A stretch of DNA of 64,000 nt from Typhlomys cinereus (lineage: Eukaryota > Chordata > Mammalia > Rodentia > Platacanthomyidae), in NCBI GenBank assembly GCA_023101885.1, contig JALPQD010000305.1, positions 108,276 through 172,275 on the forward strand, given 5' to 3'. A program made the translations under genes and the position numbers. The first letter of the stretch is position 1. Each line of letters starts with the position of its first letter. Shown here piece by piece: positions 34,424-46,300 of this stretch. The notes below the pieces were generated by a model. The model searched no databases, was not told the origin of the DNA, and saw only the letters and a list, made by a program, of their open reading frames with translations.

Positions 34424-35033
34424 CGTTGTGGGATCGGGCCACTCAGGAATTCACCACACAGACACGGGAGTCAGCTTTAACAAATGGAGAGGCTTTATGA
34501 GAGCTGATCAGGTCCTCTCTTCTATGTGTGTGTGTGTGGGGGGGGAAGATATGAGACCTCAAAGTTAAGAAAGGGGCTTTTAAAGGCAGTAGTTACATTC
34601 CACATAATGAGTGGAGTCACGTAACAGATGTGGGGACAAGCAGAAAGCAAGCAACATCACAGAAGCTAATTTAGCTGTTATCAGAATTATCTTGCAATAG
34701 ACCTGTTCTTTTTAGATACATATAGAACAGAATACATATCTTGTTCTTTGTAGCTACATACAGTGCACAATGTATATCTTGTTCTTTGTAGCTACATATA
34801 ATACACAATGTATATCCTGTTCTTTGTAGCTACATATAGTACACAATGTATATCCTGTTCTTATAGCCACAGATACAGTGTTTTAAGAGTAACCAGGCAT
34901 TGTTCTAGGAGGTTGTAAATTTTATTCTTTCTTGAGAATGTTGCAGGCGCCAGGGGTCTGGTTTAGGGAAGTCAGTTAGCAATTTCCCATTTTTACATGA
35001 CGTGTCTGTGGCCATTTTTATCAGATCACAACA
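34424..35033 (-). mobile_element. ERVK-like solo LTR with target-site duplication
   Basis: A 610-bp unit. On the minus strand it begins TGTTGTGATCTG and ends GATCCCACAACG, so the ends are near-perfect inverted repeats (the terminal A appears mutated to G). GTCCA flanks it directly at 34419-34423 and 35034-35038. The minus strand carries a TTTAAAAG TATA-like box (about 34575-34585), CATAAAGCC near 34500 as the likely polyadenylation region, and a tandem repeat in U3. There is no internal proviral sequence, so it is a solo LTR left by recombination. The class is inferred from the ends and the 5-bp duplication. Confidence 0.75.
34704..34890 (-). repeat. 38-bp minisatellite inside the LTR U3
   Basis: TGTTCTTT recurs at 34704, 34742, 34780, 34818 and 34856, a strict 38-bp period. 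The units contain GTAGCTACATA and ACAATGTATATC. The first and last units are diverged. Confidence 0.85.
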
Positions 35034-35164
35034 GTCCATATAGTACACAGAGTGAAGGAAGAGCAAGTTCCTCCTCTTTGCACTTCTTTTTATTCAGTCC
35101 ACCACTATAAAGTACCACCCACTACAGGCTGGGTCTTCCATATCAATTAAAGAATCACCTGCAG

Positions 35165-35175
35165 GCTGCCTCTCT

Positions 35176-35229
<54 letters not shown>

Positions 35230-35457
35230 CAGAGAATACTATGTGTCCCTATGGAGGACTAAAGTTCAGGAATCATCCTGGATTGCTTCTACCTCCTTTT
35301 TGCTTGGCTTTGGGGGTTTCCCAGGATCTGCCCACCAAGACCAGAAGTGCAGGCAGCCATTGTTTCCATTGGCATTTTTACATGGCACCTAGGAACTGAA
35401 CTCAGGACCTTCTGCTTGCAAAGCAGAGTCTTAACACCTGAGCTGTCTCTCCAGCCC
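35165..35457 (-). mobile_element. Geo-type dimeric SINE
   Basis: (TG)n 35180-35228, the body GGAATCATCCTGGATTGC, and the head reversed CTGTCTCTCCAGCCC. Confidence 0.85.
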
Positions 35458-35579
35458 ATCTAATTGACTTTCCGTGTATTTACATTTGCTTTGGACATTT
35501 TGCATAATCTGAATTATGTAGTATCAAGGGCTTGCTTGCTTCCTTCAGTGCACTTATTTTTAAGTTTCATTCATATTAG

Positions 35580-35712
35580 GGCCCTGCGAGATGGCCCAGC
35601 AGGTGAAAGTACCTTCATGCCAAGGTAGCAATCTGAGTTTGATTCCCATGGTAGAAGCAGAGAACCAGCTTCTGGAAATTGTCCTCTGACCTCCACATGT
35701 GCCCTGCAGTGT
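35580..35712 (+). mobile_element. B2-like SINE, truncated
   Basis: Head CTGCGAGATGGCCCAGCAG, B box GAGTTTGATTCCC, and the B2-type 3' words TTGTCCTCTGACCTCCAC. Interrupted at about 35713 by LTR sequence. Confidence 0.65.
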
Positions 35713-36770
35713 TGTCATGGTTTGAGTCTGAATTGTTCCCCACAAGCTCATGTGTTTGAATCCTTAATTTGGGAAGGTCATGGTAACTTTGGGAAGTGGA
35801 GACTCTCTGGGGCAATGCAACCTCAAGGCTCATTCTCTGTGCCAGAACCAATAGGGACATCTGCCAAGGAAAGCTGTATACCACTGGAGGAGTCAGCCAA
35901 AAGAGTGATGTGTGCTATAGGAAACCACTAGAGGGGTGAAACTGGAGCTGAGTTTTATCGGCTGGACTTGGAGCTATAGGATTTGGACTTTGTTCTGCTG
36001 GTTTCCAGTCTTGTTATGGACCTATCTTTCTTGGGTATGCTCCCATTCCTCCCTTTTGTAATGGGTATGTTTATTGTGTGCCATTGTATGTTGGAAGTAA
36101 GTATGTAACTTGTCTTTTGATTATGAGAAGTTTTCATGCTTGACCTTTTGGACTATGTTGGGACTAGCAATGCAGTCTATGGGGCCTTTAAAATTTGACT
36201 AAATGTGATTTGCATCATAGGATGACCATGAGCCTATAGAAGTCAGCGGTGGAGTGTCATGGTTTTAAATATGTTTTCCCCCACTGGCTCATGAGTTTGA
36301 ATCCTTAGCTGATGTTTGGGAAGGTTGTAGCAACTTTGGGAGGTAGAGCCTTGCTGGAGGAAGGCATGTCACAGGGGTGGACCTAGAGGTTGGTTAGCCC
36401 CACTCTGCTTCCAAGAGAAATCTGCTCTTGCAGTCTGCAGTCAGCTTTCTGAGCCTCCCAGATGTCTGCAGTGACTTAAAGCACCTCCAGTTTTTGCCAC
36501 CTGCCATGACTGTCCCGCCATGAAGGACTGTATCTCCCTTCTGGAACTGTCAAGGTCAAAGAGTCAAAGACTGATCCTGGCCACACTTCCTGGGCTGGGC
36601 AAAGGTCCAGGAAATCACCTCCAGATCCTCAGCCCACCTACCAACACTCTGGATATAAAATCAGTTTCTTCCCTTCCCCTGGCCCCTTTTTACCTCTCCT
36701 TTCACTCTTCCCGTGATTGGTTCTGGAACTCCATTAAAAACTTCCATGTAGTTCATGATGCAGTGTCTTT
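35713..36770 (+). mobile_element. MaLR-type LTR / internal / LTR remnant
   Basis: TGTCATGGTTTGAG at 35714 and TGTCATGGTTTTAAATATG at 36258 are two LTR starts of the ERVL-MaLR type (CCCCA, CTCATGWGTTTGAATCCTTA). About 35930-36257 resembles the short MaLR internal 3' end (GGATTTGGACTTTG, GGACTATGTTGGGAC). No gag or pol frame remains. Ends are approximate. Confidence 0.55.
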
Positions 36771-36799
36771 AGAGGGTAAATACCTTACTTTTATACCTT

Positions 36800-37200
36800 A
36801 CAGAACCTACACGGTAGAAGGTAAGAACCTGCTCCTACAAGTTGCCCTCGAACTTCTACATGAGTGCCACGACACATATAGTCCACTCCTGTGTGATAAA
36901 CAAATAAATGTAAAAAGTTTTAAAAGGGAGATAGCAACAGAAGAAGACACCTGGTATTGATCTCTGACAAATGCTCATGACCCCCAAGTGCATACATGAA
37001 CATGTACAAGCCTATATTTTACACAAACATACAAAAGCGCTAAAGATAGCATGAAAAAGATAAATCTTATAATTTAAAGTAGGAAAAGTTCTTAAAAGAA
37101 GGCTTTCAAGGGCTGATAATGTGCCCTGGTAGTAGACTACTTGCCTGGCATGTGCAAGGTCTTGGGTTCCACTGCCATACCAAAGACCATTCATAGAAAT
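36800..37200 (+). mobile_element. B2-like 3' piece and ID-like SINE
   Basis: 36812-36930 matches the 3' part of a B2-type SINE and ends CAAATAAATGTAAAAAG. 37110-37185 is ID-like (GGTCTTGGGTTCCACTGCC). Confidence 0.55.
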
Positions 37201-38974
37201 AATGAAGGTGAGCAATCAATGTGTGAAAGACTTTAAGCTATTATCCCAGGAAAAATCAAATGCAAACAAGGTTATAATTTTATTTATTGGGGTCAATAGC
37301 AATGTAAGTGGCTACATCTTGACAATGTGTCTGGTGGAGCAATTTAGCAATTTCCATAAAAATTTAAAGGTACATGTACTTTATTCTTTGAGGGGACTTT
37401 AAGAAAGCAAGGGAGACATATACAAAACTCTAAGTGCATAACACATTACTGTTTTACATTTTTAAAATGTAAAATATGGTGATTTTTTTGAGACTCTCCT
37501 TCCCCACAAAAGCTGAAAATTTACTGACTGACCAAAGATGATTATCACAACCTTGCCTAGCGGAGGAACAAATTCCAAACAATTTATGTGGGGCAGATCA
37601 CTAAAGCAACAGTCCCAGTCCCAAAGTGTATCACTTTGCATCAGTCTTTTTTGCAGGTGGTGTGGGGGGACATCGCTGCTCCTTCCCCGAAGAGAGAACA
37701 TGAGTTTTCTTTCTCTTTGACTCTGGGCAGGCTGTGTGACTTGCTCTGGCCGATGGAGTACTTCAGCAGTGATCCTGGGAGACCTGCAGCTGCTGTTTCT
37801 TCTTGGAACCCTTGAGCCACTCAGCTGTGATGACAGCCAGACCTAGAGGAGAAGTGCTGGGCAAAGGCTTCCTTTCTTGCACTGAGCCTTTATCCTCCAA
37901 AGAAACAGCCATCATCAAAGGCTCCTCAGAGATACATGATGCTTTGGAACAGCCTGCCTGGTATGAATGTCTGTCTGAAAGTATTTACATCTCCCTGATC
38001 ACTGAGCTGCTGTATCAGTGGGCCTTTGGGAGGCTGAAGTCAGTAGTTCTGATGCTTACCCTTCAGCATCCCCCTTCCTGTCAAAAACTCCAGACACTAA
38101 GTAAGGCTCAGGTGGACGCCCTCCGTTGATCGGGCTTACAATGCATTTGTGACACATCATTGCTGGGAGAAGTGTGTCTCATGAGACCACAAGGTTGTGA
38201 GGACATGCTGAGAAGCCTGGGACTGCTTCCTCTCGGACTTTGTCCCCCAGGCTTTTCTTTTCCCTTTGCTGATTTTGATCAGTATCCTTTCGCTGTCATA
38301 AACCTTGACCACAAAGACAGCTTTCCTGAATCTTCTGTGTCTTGGGGTGAATCATGCCCAAGGCACATCCTGAAGACACCTGACTCAAAGCATGCACAGC
38401 AGAGCGGAGGAGCCCTGGCCAGCAGCCAACACTGCTAACTGGTGAACATCTGGGACCCTTGAGACCTCGTTGAGCTGCCGAATGTCTGCAGCTGTGTGAA
38501 TGAACCCAGAAAAGGCTAACAGAAAGCCAGTTAGACAACCTGCAAAATCCGCACACATGATCCATCTCTGCCAGTTTTTTCTCTTTATTTCTTTTGCTTT
38601 ACTTTTTCACACAGCCATCCCTATGCTAAAGACATGATCACATGTCCACACACTGAAATCCTGAGATGCCATTCAAATTCTGATGTAGAGTCTACATATA
38701 TTGACTCTGCTCACTGCATATTTCAAGTAGCAAAACATTGTCAACAAATATGTACTCATCCCATGTTTTAAAGTACTTAATATGGATGTATTTATATTTA
38801 TTCATATCTAATTGTATAATCAGGATGGGAGATAGTCAACCAGTTTTGGCTGTTTCCTATGATTCAGCTAGTATAAATTGATATAATCCAGGCTGGAAGG
38901 CTCCACAGAAAATGTTAATTTTGTCTGTTTGGATGGTGAGTAAAGGGCATTGTTTTCTTTTTATTCATGTCTAT
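37201..38974. other. Intergenic, no gene recognised
   Basis: The stretch at 38220-38345 has the feel of an old dispersed repeat (GCTGATTTTGATCAGTATCC followed by CATAAACCTTGACC). Otherwise nothing can be supported. The longest open frame, 37803-38129, has no recognisable domain. Confidence 0.4.
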
Positions 38975-39050
38975 TTTTTTCCTTGCAGTGATGGGGATGA
39001 AACCTAAGGTCTTATGCACATTAAGTAGTACCACTGAGCTACAGCCCTTA
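38975..39050 (-). mobile_element. ID-like SINE
   Basis: Reversed ID words: CAGTGATGGGGATGAAACC and ACCACTGAGCTACAGCCC. Confidence 0.6.
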
Positions 39051-39215
39051 GTTACGTCTATATTTTATGAATCCTATACATTGAATATGCATTCCTTTAT
39101 CAGAGAAAAAGTACAGGTTAAGTGTTATTTATATAAGGCACTATATAAACCTGCAGCGCAACAGTGAAGGATGCTAAAATGGCTGTGAAGGGAGGACTGA
39201 GTTGGTGCTCAAGTT

Positions 39216-39440
39216 GTGCCCCTATCCCTTCACTTGGACCTCATCTTTGGTATTTATAAAAGCAAGTTCACAGAAACTGTGCAAAAGCTACTGGTGGCCA
39301 AGGTCCCGGGGGAGGGAAGGCTTCTGGTTCTCATGGCTGCTGCTTTGGAACTGCTTGTCCCAGTCCTGTTAATCATTGTCTTTTATCACTCACTAGTTTC
39401 TCTCCTCAAGCATTTAAAGAAAGACAACCAAGAGGGCTGA
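39216..39440 (+). other. Small open frame with one hydrophobic helix (unproven)
   Basis: 74 codons. A hydrophobic run of about 25 residues (residues 36-60, including LVPVLLIIVFYHS) precedes a basic tail, LLKHLKKDNQEG. An internal ATG could give a 35-residue single-pass peptide. No known family is recognised, no transcript signal is seen, and it lies in repeat-rich DNA. I do not call it a gene. Confidence 0.12.
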
Positions 39441-39759
39441 CCTGCCCAAGGTTGGAGAAAAGTGTGACAGGGACAGGTGGGGCTGGGCCTTGTCCACTTC
39501 ATGAAACCTGCTGCTCAAGCAACTGACTTATTAGATCTGGAGCCGAAGCAGGACATATCTGGGAAGAGGTGAGGGATGACTTCACTGACGAGGGAGCTTT
39601 GGGAACAGGAGACAGCAATCCTGCAGCAAGAGCCCTTCTGTTCACCCTATCCCAAAGTCCACCATCTTTTGCCTGTCTGCCCCCAGCCCCACAATAAGGG
39701 GGAGCTCCCTGTTTCACGGGCATCTACTCCAAGCAGCAGCAAGCTACAGAGATCCCATC

Positions 39760-40072
39760 CTCATCTGGTATATGGTTAAATGAGATTGACAATTAGGATA
39801 CTTAACTGACTATCCACTTGACAGGATCTAGAATCACTTAGGAGAGAAACTTCTGGGCATGCTCGTGAGGAAGTTTCTAGATTGGGAACACCCATCTTAA
39901 CTATGAACAGCACTGTCCCCATGGGCTAGGGTCCTGAAGGTGAGCTGAATACCAGCATTCATTTTTCTGTTTCTTGGCCATATGTTGTAATTTGACCAAC
40001 TGTCTCATGATCCTGCCACTGTCTTTTCCACTATGATAGGCTGTGCCCTAAAATTGTAGACCAAAATAAGCC
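39760..40072 (+). repeat. Dispersed repeat with MaLR-like 3' end
   Basis: 39765-39900 (GACTATCCACTTGACAGG, GAGAAACTTCTGGGC) resembles 52820-52920. 39985-40072 looks like an LTR 3' end (CAAAATAAGCCCTTCC). Confidence 0.4.
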
Positions 40073-40245
40073 CTTCCTTCCCTCCATCCCTTCCCCTCTC
40101 CCTTTCTCCTTCCCTCTTTCTCTCTCCCTTTCTCTTCTCCCCTTTCCCTCTTTTTCTCCCTCCCTCCATCCTTCCCTTCATTCCTTTCTCTTTCTCCCTC
40201 CCTCCCTCCCTTCCTTCCTCCTGTCCTTTCTTCCTTCTTTAAATT
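40073..40245 (+). repeat. Polypyrimidine tract
   Basis: CCTT, CCCT and CTTT mixtures over about 170 bp, directly after the LTR-like end. Confidence 0.85.
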
Positions 40246-40499
40246 GTTTTTCTCAGAGTGTCTAACACTGTGAAATCAGCAGTGGAATTTTTGGACTGAG
40301 CAAAGCAGGTGGTCCTTTCCCAACAAGGATGCTCAACCTTCAATCATTGAGAATACAAGAAGAAGGCCCGTTTAAGCTATCTAGGGCTTGACCAACTCTG
40401 TCCCTCACTGTCAGAGGGCAACTTACACCTGTTCCCCAGGCCTTCAGCATGCCCCTACACTCATGATTCTGTCTCCTATAATAAATTCCATCTAAGTAC

Positions 40500-40829
40500 T
40501 GTCATGATTCAAATGTAAGTTGCCACCCACAGGCTCATGAGTCTGAATCCTTAGCTTAATGTTTCGGAAGGTCGTGGTATCTTCCATGTGGTTTGGAAGG
40601 TCCTGTTGGGGACTTCACAGGGGGCAGACCTTGAGATTTGGTAGCCCAGCCTTGGCCACTTCTTATACCCTCTGCATCCTGATAGCTGCAGTGACCTTGC
40701 ACTGACCTCTTACTTCTGCCTGTGGTCCTGCCTTTTGTTATGTGATTTCTACCAAAAGTATCCTTTCTGAAACCAAGCATAAGCCAAATAAATACCCATT
40801 TCTTCCTAAAGTTGGCTCAAGTCAGCAAC
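40500..40829 (+). mobile_element. MaLR-type LTR
   Basis: Begins TGTCATGATTCAAATGTAAG, with GGCTCATGAGTCTGAATCC, and has AAATAAATACCC near the 3' end, the LTR polyadenylation region. About 330 bp, close to rodent MT/ORR1 lengths. It lacks an assignable internal region. Confidence 0.55.
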
Positions 40830-41047
40830 AGTGCTGCAATAGATATGATCTCCAGTGTAGAATCCAACTGATGTATTACTCTTTGGTGTCCTCAGTGCAC
40901 CTCCCTCCCCCAGACCCTTCTTTCTTGCTTTGTGGCATATCTGTTTCCCTTCTGCATGCAGGTCATGGCAGTAGCTATTTTCTGTAAATGCAATGTCTCC
41001 TTTAAAATATGCATTAGTTATCATACTGTACCCCATAGAGATGCATA

Positions 41048-41159
41048 AATGTGTCCAGGAACTCACAAGATAGAGGGAGAGAACCAACTCCTATAAGTTG
41101 TCCTCTAACCTCCACAGATGCACCAGGGCAGGCAGGCAGGCAGGCGCGCCTGCGCGCAT

Positions 41160-41211
<52 letters not shown>

Positions 41212-41212
41212 G
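41048..41212 (+). repeat. B2-like SINE 3' part with GGCA and CA repeats
   Basis: TTGTCCTCTAACCTCCACAG is a B2-type 3' segment. A (GGCA)4-5 run, GGCGCGCCTGCGCGCATG, and a (CA)n of about 50 bp follow. Confidence 0.65.
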
Positions 41213-41399
41213 AAAACAAAGAACTGTATGAACATGAAGAACTTCTGGGCAGCAGTTGAAGGTGAGTACTATCTTCCATTCAGAATTTCTAAGCTGCAAA
41301 GGAAAGTCAATCTTACTTGTCATTACCAGAGGCAAATTATTTAGCAAAAACACAATCAGCAATGGATTTGAAAAAGGATTTTTAAATGCCATTAATGAT

Positions 41400-41685
41400 A
41401 TCAGGTTCTTTTTTATAAGATTTTTAAAAACTCTGTGTGTGTGTGTGTGTGCATAGTGTCCCTCTGGAGGACCAAGAGTGACTTTGGGAATCCTGGATTG
41501 CTTCTACCTCCTCTTTGCTTTGCTCTGGGATTTCTCAGGCTCCACCCACTAGGGACAGAGCTGGAAATAAAGGCTGCTGCCTTTTCCACCTGGCGTTTTT
41601 ATGTGGGCCCTGGGATCCGAACTCAGGACCTTCTGCTTCCAAGGCAGAGTCTTACTTAAGCCCTGAGCCATCTGGCCGCCAGCCC
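41400..41685 (-). mobile_element. Geo-type dimeric SINE
   Basis: Short TG run, the body GGATTGCTTCTACCTCC, the B box reversed GGATCCGAACTCAGGACC, and a head end slightly altered (GGCCGCCAGCCC). Confidence 0.8.
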
Positions 41686-41694
41686 TTATCAAGT

Positions 41695-41855
41695 TTTTTG
41701 TTTGTTTGTTTGTTTGTTTTTGCTTTTTTTTTTTTTTTTTTGTACTGGTCTTGGAATTCTGTAGGGCAGGCTAGCCTCAAATTTATGATCCTCCTTTTGC
41801 CTCTACTTCCTGAATACAGGGATCATGGCTCTGTAACACCATGCCTGGTGTACTA
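41695..41855 (-). mobile_element. B1-like SINE with TTTG tail
   Basis: (TTTG)n and T run (41699-41742) followed by a reversed B1 core. Confidence 0.6.
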
Positions 41856-42142
41856 CTAGTTCTTCATACCAGGAATCTCCTTGTGCCATGCACACACAGA
41901 TGGCAATGCCTAGCAATACCTAGTATAACCTGTGTCTGTGGCTGGTCAGTGTCAGTACAATGCTAAGTATCAGTCTCCACGAGAATCTGTGCCTGCCTGT
42001 TCTTGGTATCATATTTCCTGTCTGTCTGTGTGATATATCCATGCTGTATCTAGACACCCATGACTACCTGAATCTCTAGTACTCTTTCTACCTGTGTCGC
42101 TACCTGAACACGACACAGTGTCTATATCTGTGAATGTTTGAG

Positions 42143-42154
42143 TCCCCGTGTTTT
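42143..42154. repeat. L1 target-site duplication, left copy
   Basis: TCCCCGTGTTTT, repeated exactly at 48488-48499. Its last T residues merge with the poly-T of the inserted L1. Confidence 0.85.
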
Positions 42155-43379
42155 TTTTTTAATTTCAGCTCATACAAACTTATTAGGTACACCAGTTCCC
42201 TCCCTCCCTCCTCCTCCCCCCGTACCCCCTGCTCTCCCTCCCCACCCTTCTCCCTCCCCATCCCCCAGTGCCTCCCGCCCCAATTCCCAGAGAGTCCTTT
42301 CTTGTGCATGTCTGATTTTCCTCTGGGCCCTCCTCTCCGATAACATACAAGGACCCAGCGGCCTTTCCCTGAACCCTTTCCCGTGTTCCCCTTAGGTATA
42401 GGAACACTGCTGTGGCTGCCAATCCTTTGCCTCCAAGGATCTTGGTGCCTTTAGCAGATGCTAGACTTTGTGAGGTCAACAATGTGTTGGACAATGCGCA
42501 GGGCATGCAAAGTTCAATTATGATTGCTTCAGCCCTAACTTGTATGGAGTATCTTACATATCATTGCTCCTCCCATCCTTTTGCTCTTACACTCTTACCG
42601 CCCCCTCTTCCGCAAATTTCCCTGAGCTTCAGGATGGGGAGAGACTAAGCTGGCCTAGTTCTAGGTGGTTGATATAGAGTCTCTGAAGTTCTGGATTGTG
42701 GTTTGTTGATTTTCTTTTGCAGTTTTGCTGCTCCTGCAATGCCCTTCACTCCATCCTGGTGGGCATTGTATGTTACCCCCTGGCCAGAGACAAAAAGCTG
42801 TTAGAGTCTTGTGATAAAAGCACATTCAAAGGTACATGTAATAAAAGTGGGAAACCACAGTAAGGGAGGGGTCTATCACCCATTTGCAAATGGTTTACTT
42901 TTTATCTGCCAGACTATATGCCCTCCTCTTCTGGTGAGATCACACCCCCTCAGTAGTAAATGATCAGGAACAAAAGTCTGTGAACTTAATCAGATGTCTC
43001 ATTACTTATTTGGGTCCTTGGTGGAGGCCTATTTTCCCTGCTGTAACATGGTCCCTTCTCTCCTTGTTTCTGGTGTGGCCCTCCTACCCCATCCCTCCTG
43101 TTCATAATCCTTGGAATTACTGTCTCTAGGTGGGCTGGGTGGGTTTGGTACTAGGAGCCACTTATTAGGGAGTACATACGGTGCTTAATTTTCTGGGTCT
43201 GGGGTACTTCACTTAATATAATTGTTTCTAATGACATCCATTTCCCAGCAAATTCCAGTAATTCATCATTTTTGATGGCTGAGTAGTACTCCATTGTATA
43301 GATGTACCACCTTTTCCTTATCCACTCGTCAACTGTTGGACATTTGGGCTGATTCTATGACTTTGCTATTGTAAACAGT

Positions 43380-46300
43380 GCTGCTATGAACATGTTGTGC
43401 TTGTGCTATCGAGGTGAACCTCTGCTGTATGGGGGGTTATTCCCAAAAGTGGAATAGCAGGGTCATATGGCATTTCAATCTTTAATTTCTTTAAGAATCT
43501 CCAGATGGGTCACCAGAGTGGCTGTATGAGCCTGTATTCCCACCAGCAATGTAGGAGAGTTCCCCTCTCTCCACATCCTCTCCAACATTTGTTGTTGTTT
43601 GTATTGTGGATTTTTGCCATCCTGACCTGGGTGAGATGATATCTCAGGGAAGTTTTGATTTGCATTTCCCTGATGGCTAAGGAAGTGGAGCATTTTTTCA
43701 GATATTTGTTAGACATTTTAATTTCATCCCTGGTAAAGTTTCTTTTAAGTTCCAGGGCCCATTTTTTAATTGGGCCATTGGTTTCCTTGGTGTTTAGTTT
43801 TCTAAGTTCTTTGTGCACTCTGGACAGCAGAGTTCTATCAGATGTGTGGTTAGTGAAGATTTTCTCCCATTCTGTGGGTTGCCTTTGAACCCGCGTTATA
43901 ATCTCTTTATCTGAAGAGAAGCTCTTTAATTTCACAAGATCCCAACTGTTGAGAGTTGGTAGCAGTGACTGTGCCATTGGATGTCTGTTTAGGAACTGTT
44001 GGCCTAGCCCAATAAGCTCGAGGGAGTTCCCTATCCTTTCAACTATGGTTTTTATAGTCTCTGGCCTGATATCAAGGTCCTTGATCCATTTGGAATTAAG
44101 TCTTGTACATGGTGACAAGTACGGGTCCAGCTTTAATCTTCTGCATGTGGAGATCCAGTTTTGCCAGCACCATTTGTTGAAGATGCTGTTCTTTTTCCAT
44201 TGGATTCTTTGGGCCCCTTTGTCAAAGACCAAATGGCTGTAACTTTGTGGGCTTATATCTGGGTCTTCAATCCTTATTCATTGATCTGTGTGTCTATTTT
44301 GGAGCCAGTACAGGCTGTCTTCATAACTATGGATTTGTAGTATAGACTAAGGTTTGGTATGGCAATACCTCCAGCTGTGTTTTTGTTACTCAGGATTGTT
44401 TTTGATATCCTGGGTCTTTTGTGCCTCCATATGAACTTTGAGATTGTTTGGTCAACTTCTTTGAAGAATTGTTTTGGGATTTTGATTGGTGTAGCATTGA
44501 ATCTGTATATTGCCTTTGGTAGGATGGTCATTTTTACAATGTTGATTCTGCCAATCCAGGAAAATGGGAGGTCTTTCCACCTTCTGGTGTCTTCTGCTAT
44601 TTCTTTCTTTAGTGTTTTAAAGTTTTCATTGTAAAGGTCTTTTACCTCCTTAGTTAGGTTTATACCAAGGTATTTCATTTTTTTAGGGGTTATAGTAAAT
44701 GGTATGGTTTCTCTCAAGGCTTTTTCACTTCTTTCATTCTGGGCATATAGGAAGGCCTCTGATTTTTGCACATTTATTTTGTATCCTGCCACCCTGCTGA
44801 ACTTCTCAATTAGTTCCAGGAGCTTCCTGGTGGAGTTTTTGGGATCCCTCAGGTATAAGATCATGTCATCTGCAAATAGGGATAGCTTGACTTCTTCCTT
44901 GCCGATTTGAATCCCTCTTATATCCCTTTCTTGTCTTATGGCTTCAGCTAAGACTTCAAGTACAATATTGAATAGAAGTGGTGAGAGTGGACAGCCTTGT
45001 CTACTTCCTGATCGAAGTGGGAATGCTTCCAATTGTTCCCCATTGAGCATAACCTTGCTGTGGGCTTGTTGTATATAGCTTTTATTATATTGATAAAGGT
45101 TCCTTCCATTCCCACTGTCTCTAGCGTTTTGATCATAAAAGGCTGTTGGATCTTGTCAAAAGCTTTTTCTGCATCTATGGAGAGTATGATGTGGTCTTGG
45201 ATTTTGGGCTGGTTTACACGATGAATTACATTTATTGATTTTCGTATGTTGAACCAACCTTGTGTGCCGGGGATGAAGCCTACTTGGTCCCCGTGAATGA
45301 TCTTTTTAATATGTTTTTGAATCCGATTTGCTAAGACTTTGTTGAGAATCTTTGTGTCTGTGTTCATCAGGGAGATCGGCCTATAGTTTTCTTTTTTAAG
45401 TGAATCTTTATTAGGTTTTGGGATTAAAACGATATTAGCTTCATAGAAGGAATTTGGTAGTGTTCCTTCCTTTGCTATTTGATGGAACAGTTTAAGGAGT
45501 ATTGGTGTTATTAACTCCTTAAATGTCTGGTAGAACTCTGTGCTGAATCCGTCTGGTCCAGGACATTTTTTGGTGGGAAGATTTGAGATTACGTCTTCAA
45601 TTTCCTTATATGTTATAGGACTATTTAAATAATTCACAACTTCCTGATTCAATTTAGGTAAGTTGTGTTTACTTAGAAATTCATCCATCTCTTTTGTGCT
45701 GTCAAACTTCACAGAGTATAAGTTTTTGAAATATGATGTTATAATTCTCTGAATTTCTTGGGTATCAATAGTGATAACTCCATGTTCATTTCTAATTTTG
45801 TTAATTTGGGTATTCTCTTTCTTGCTTTTGGTTAGTTTAGCTAGGGGTGTATCAATCTTGTTGATTTTTTCAAAGAACCAGCTTTTTGACTGGTTGATTT
45901 TTTCTATCATTTTCTTAATCTCGATTTCAGATATTTCTCCCCTTATTTTGCTAATCTCCTCTCTTCTACTACTTTTGGGATCAGATTGCTCTAGTTTCTC
46001 TAAAGCTTTAAGCTGCATTGTTAAGTTGTTTATTTCTGATGTTTCCATTTTTTTGATGTACGCATTAAGAGCTATGAACTTACCTCTTAGAACAGCTTTC
46101 ATTGTGTCCCAGAGATTTTGGTAAGTTGTATTTTCGTTATCATTCACTTTCAGGAAATCTTGAATTTCCTTTTTAATTTCTTCCTGAATCCAGTTCTCAT
46201 TCAGCATCATAGTGTTAAGTTTCCAGGAGTTAGTGTATTTTCTCTTGTTTGTTGTGTTGTGGATGTCCAGCTTTAGGCCGTGGTGGTCTGATAGGGCACA

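Noticed and set aside
34704..34890. CRISPR-like array
   Set aside because: The 38-bp units are contiguous with no spacers, lie in an LTR, and the genome is mammalian.
37803..38129. 108-codon plus-strand frame in intergenic DNA
   Set aside because: No domain, no plausible splice or promoter signals, and neighbouring sequence looks like an old dispersed repeat.
45771..46124. Plus-strand open frames across the L1 region (also 43655-44910, 47546-48034)
   Set aside because: They are antisense shadows of L1 ORF1 and ORF2.
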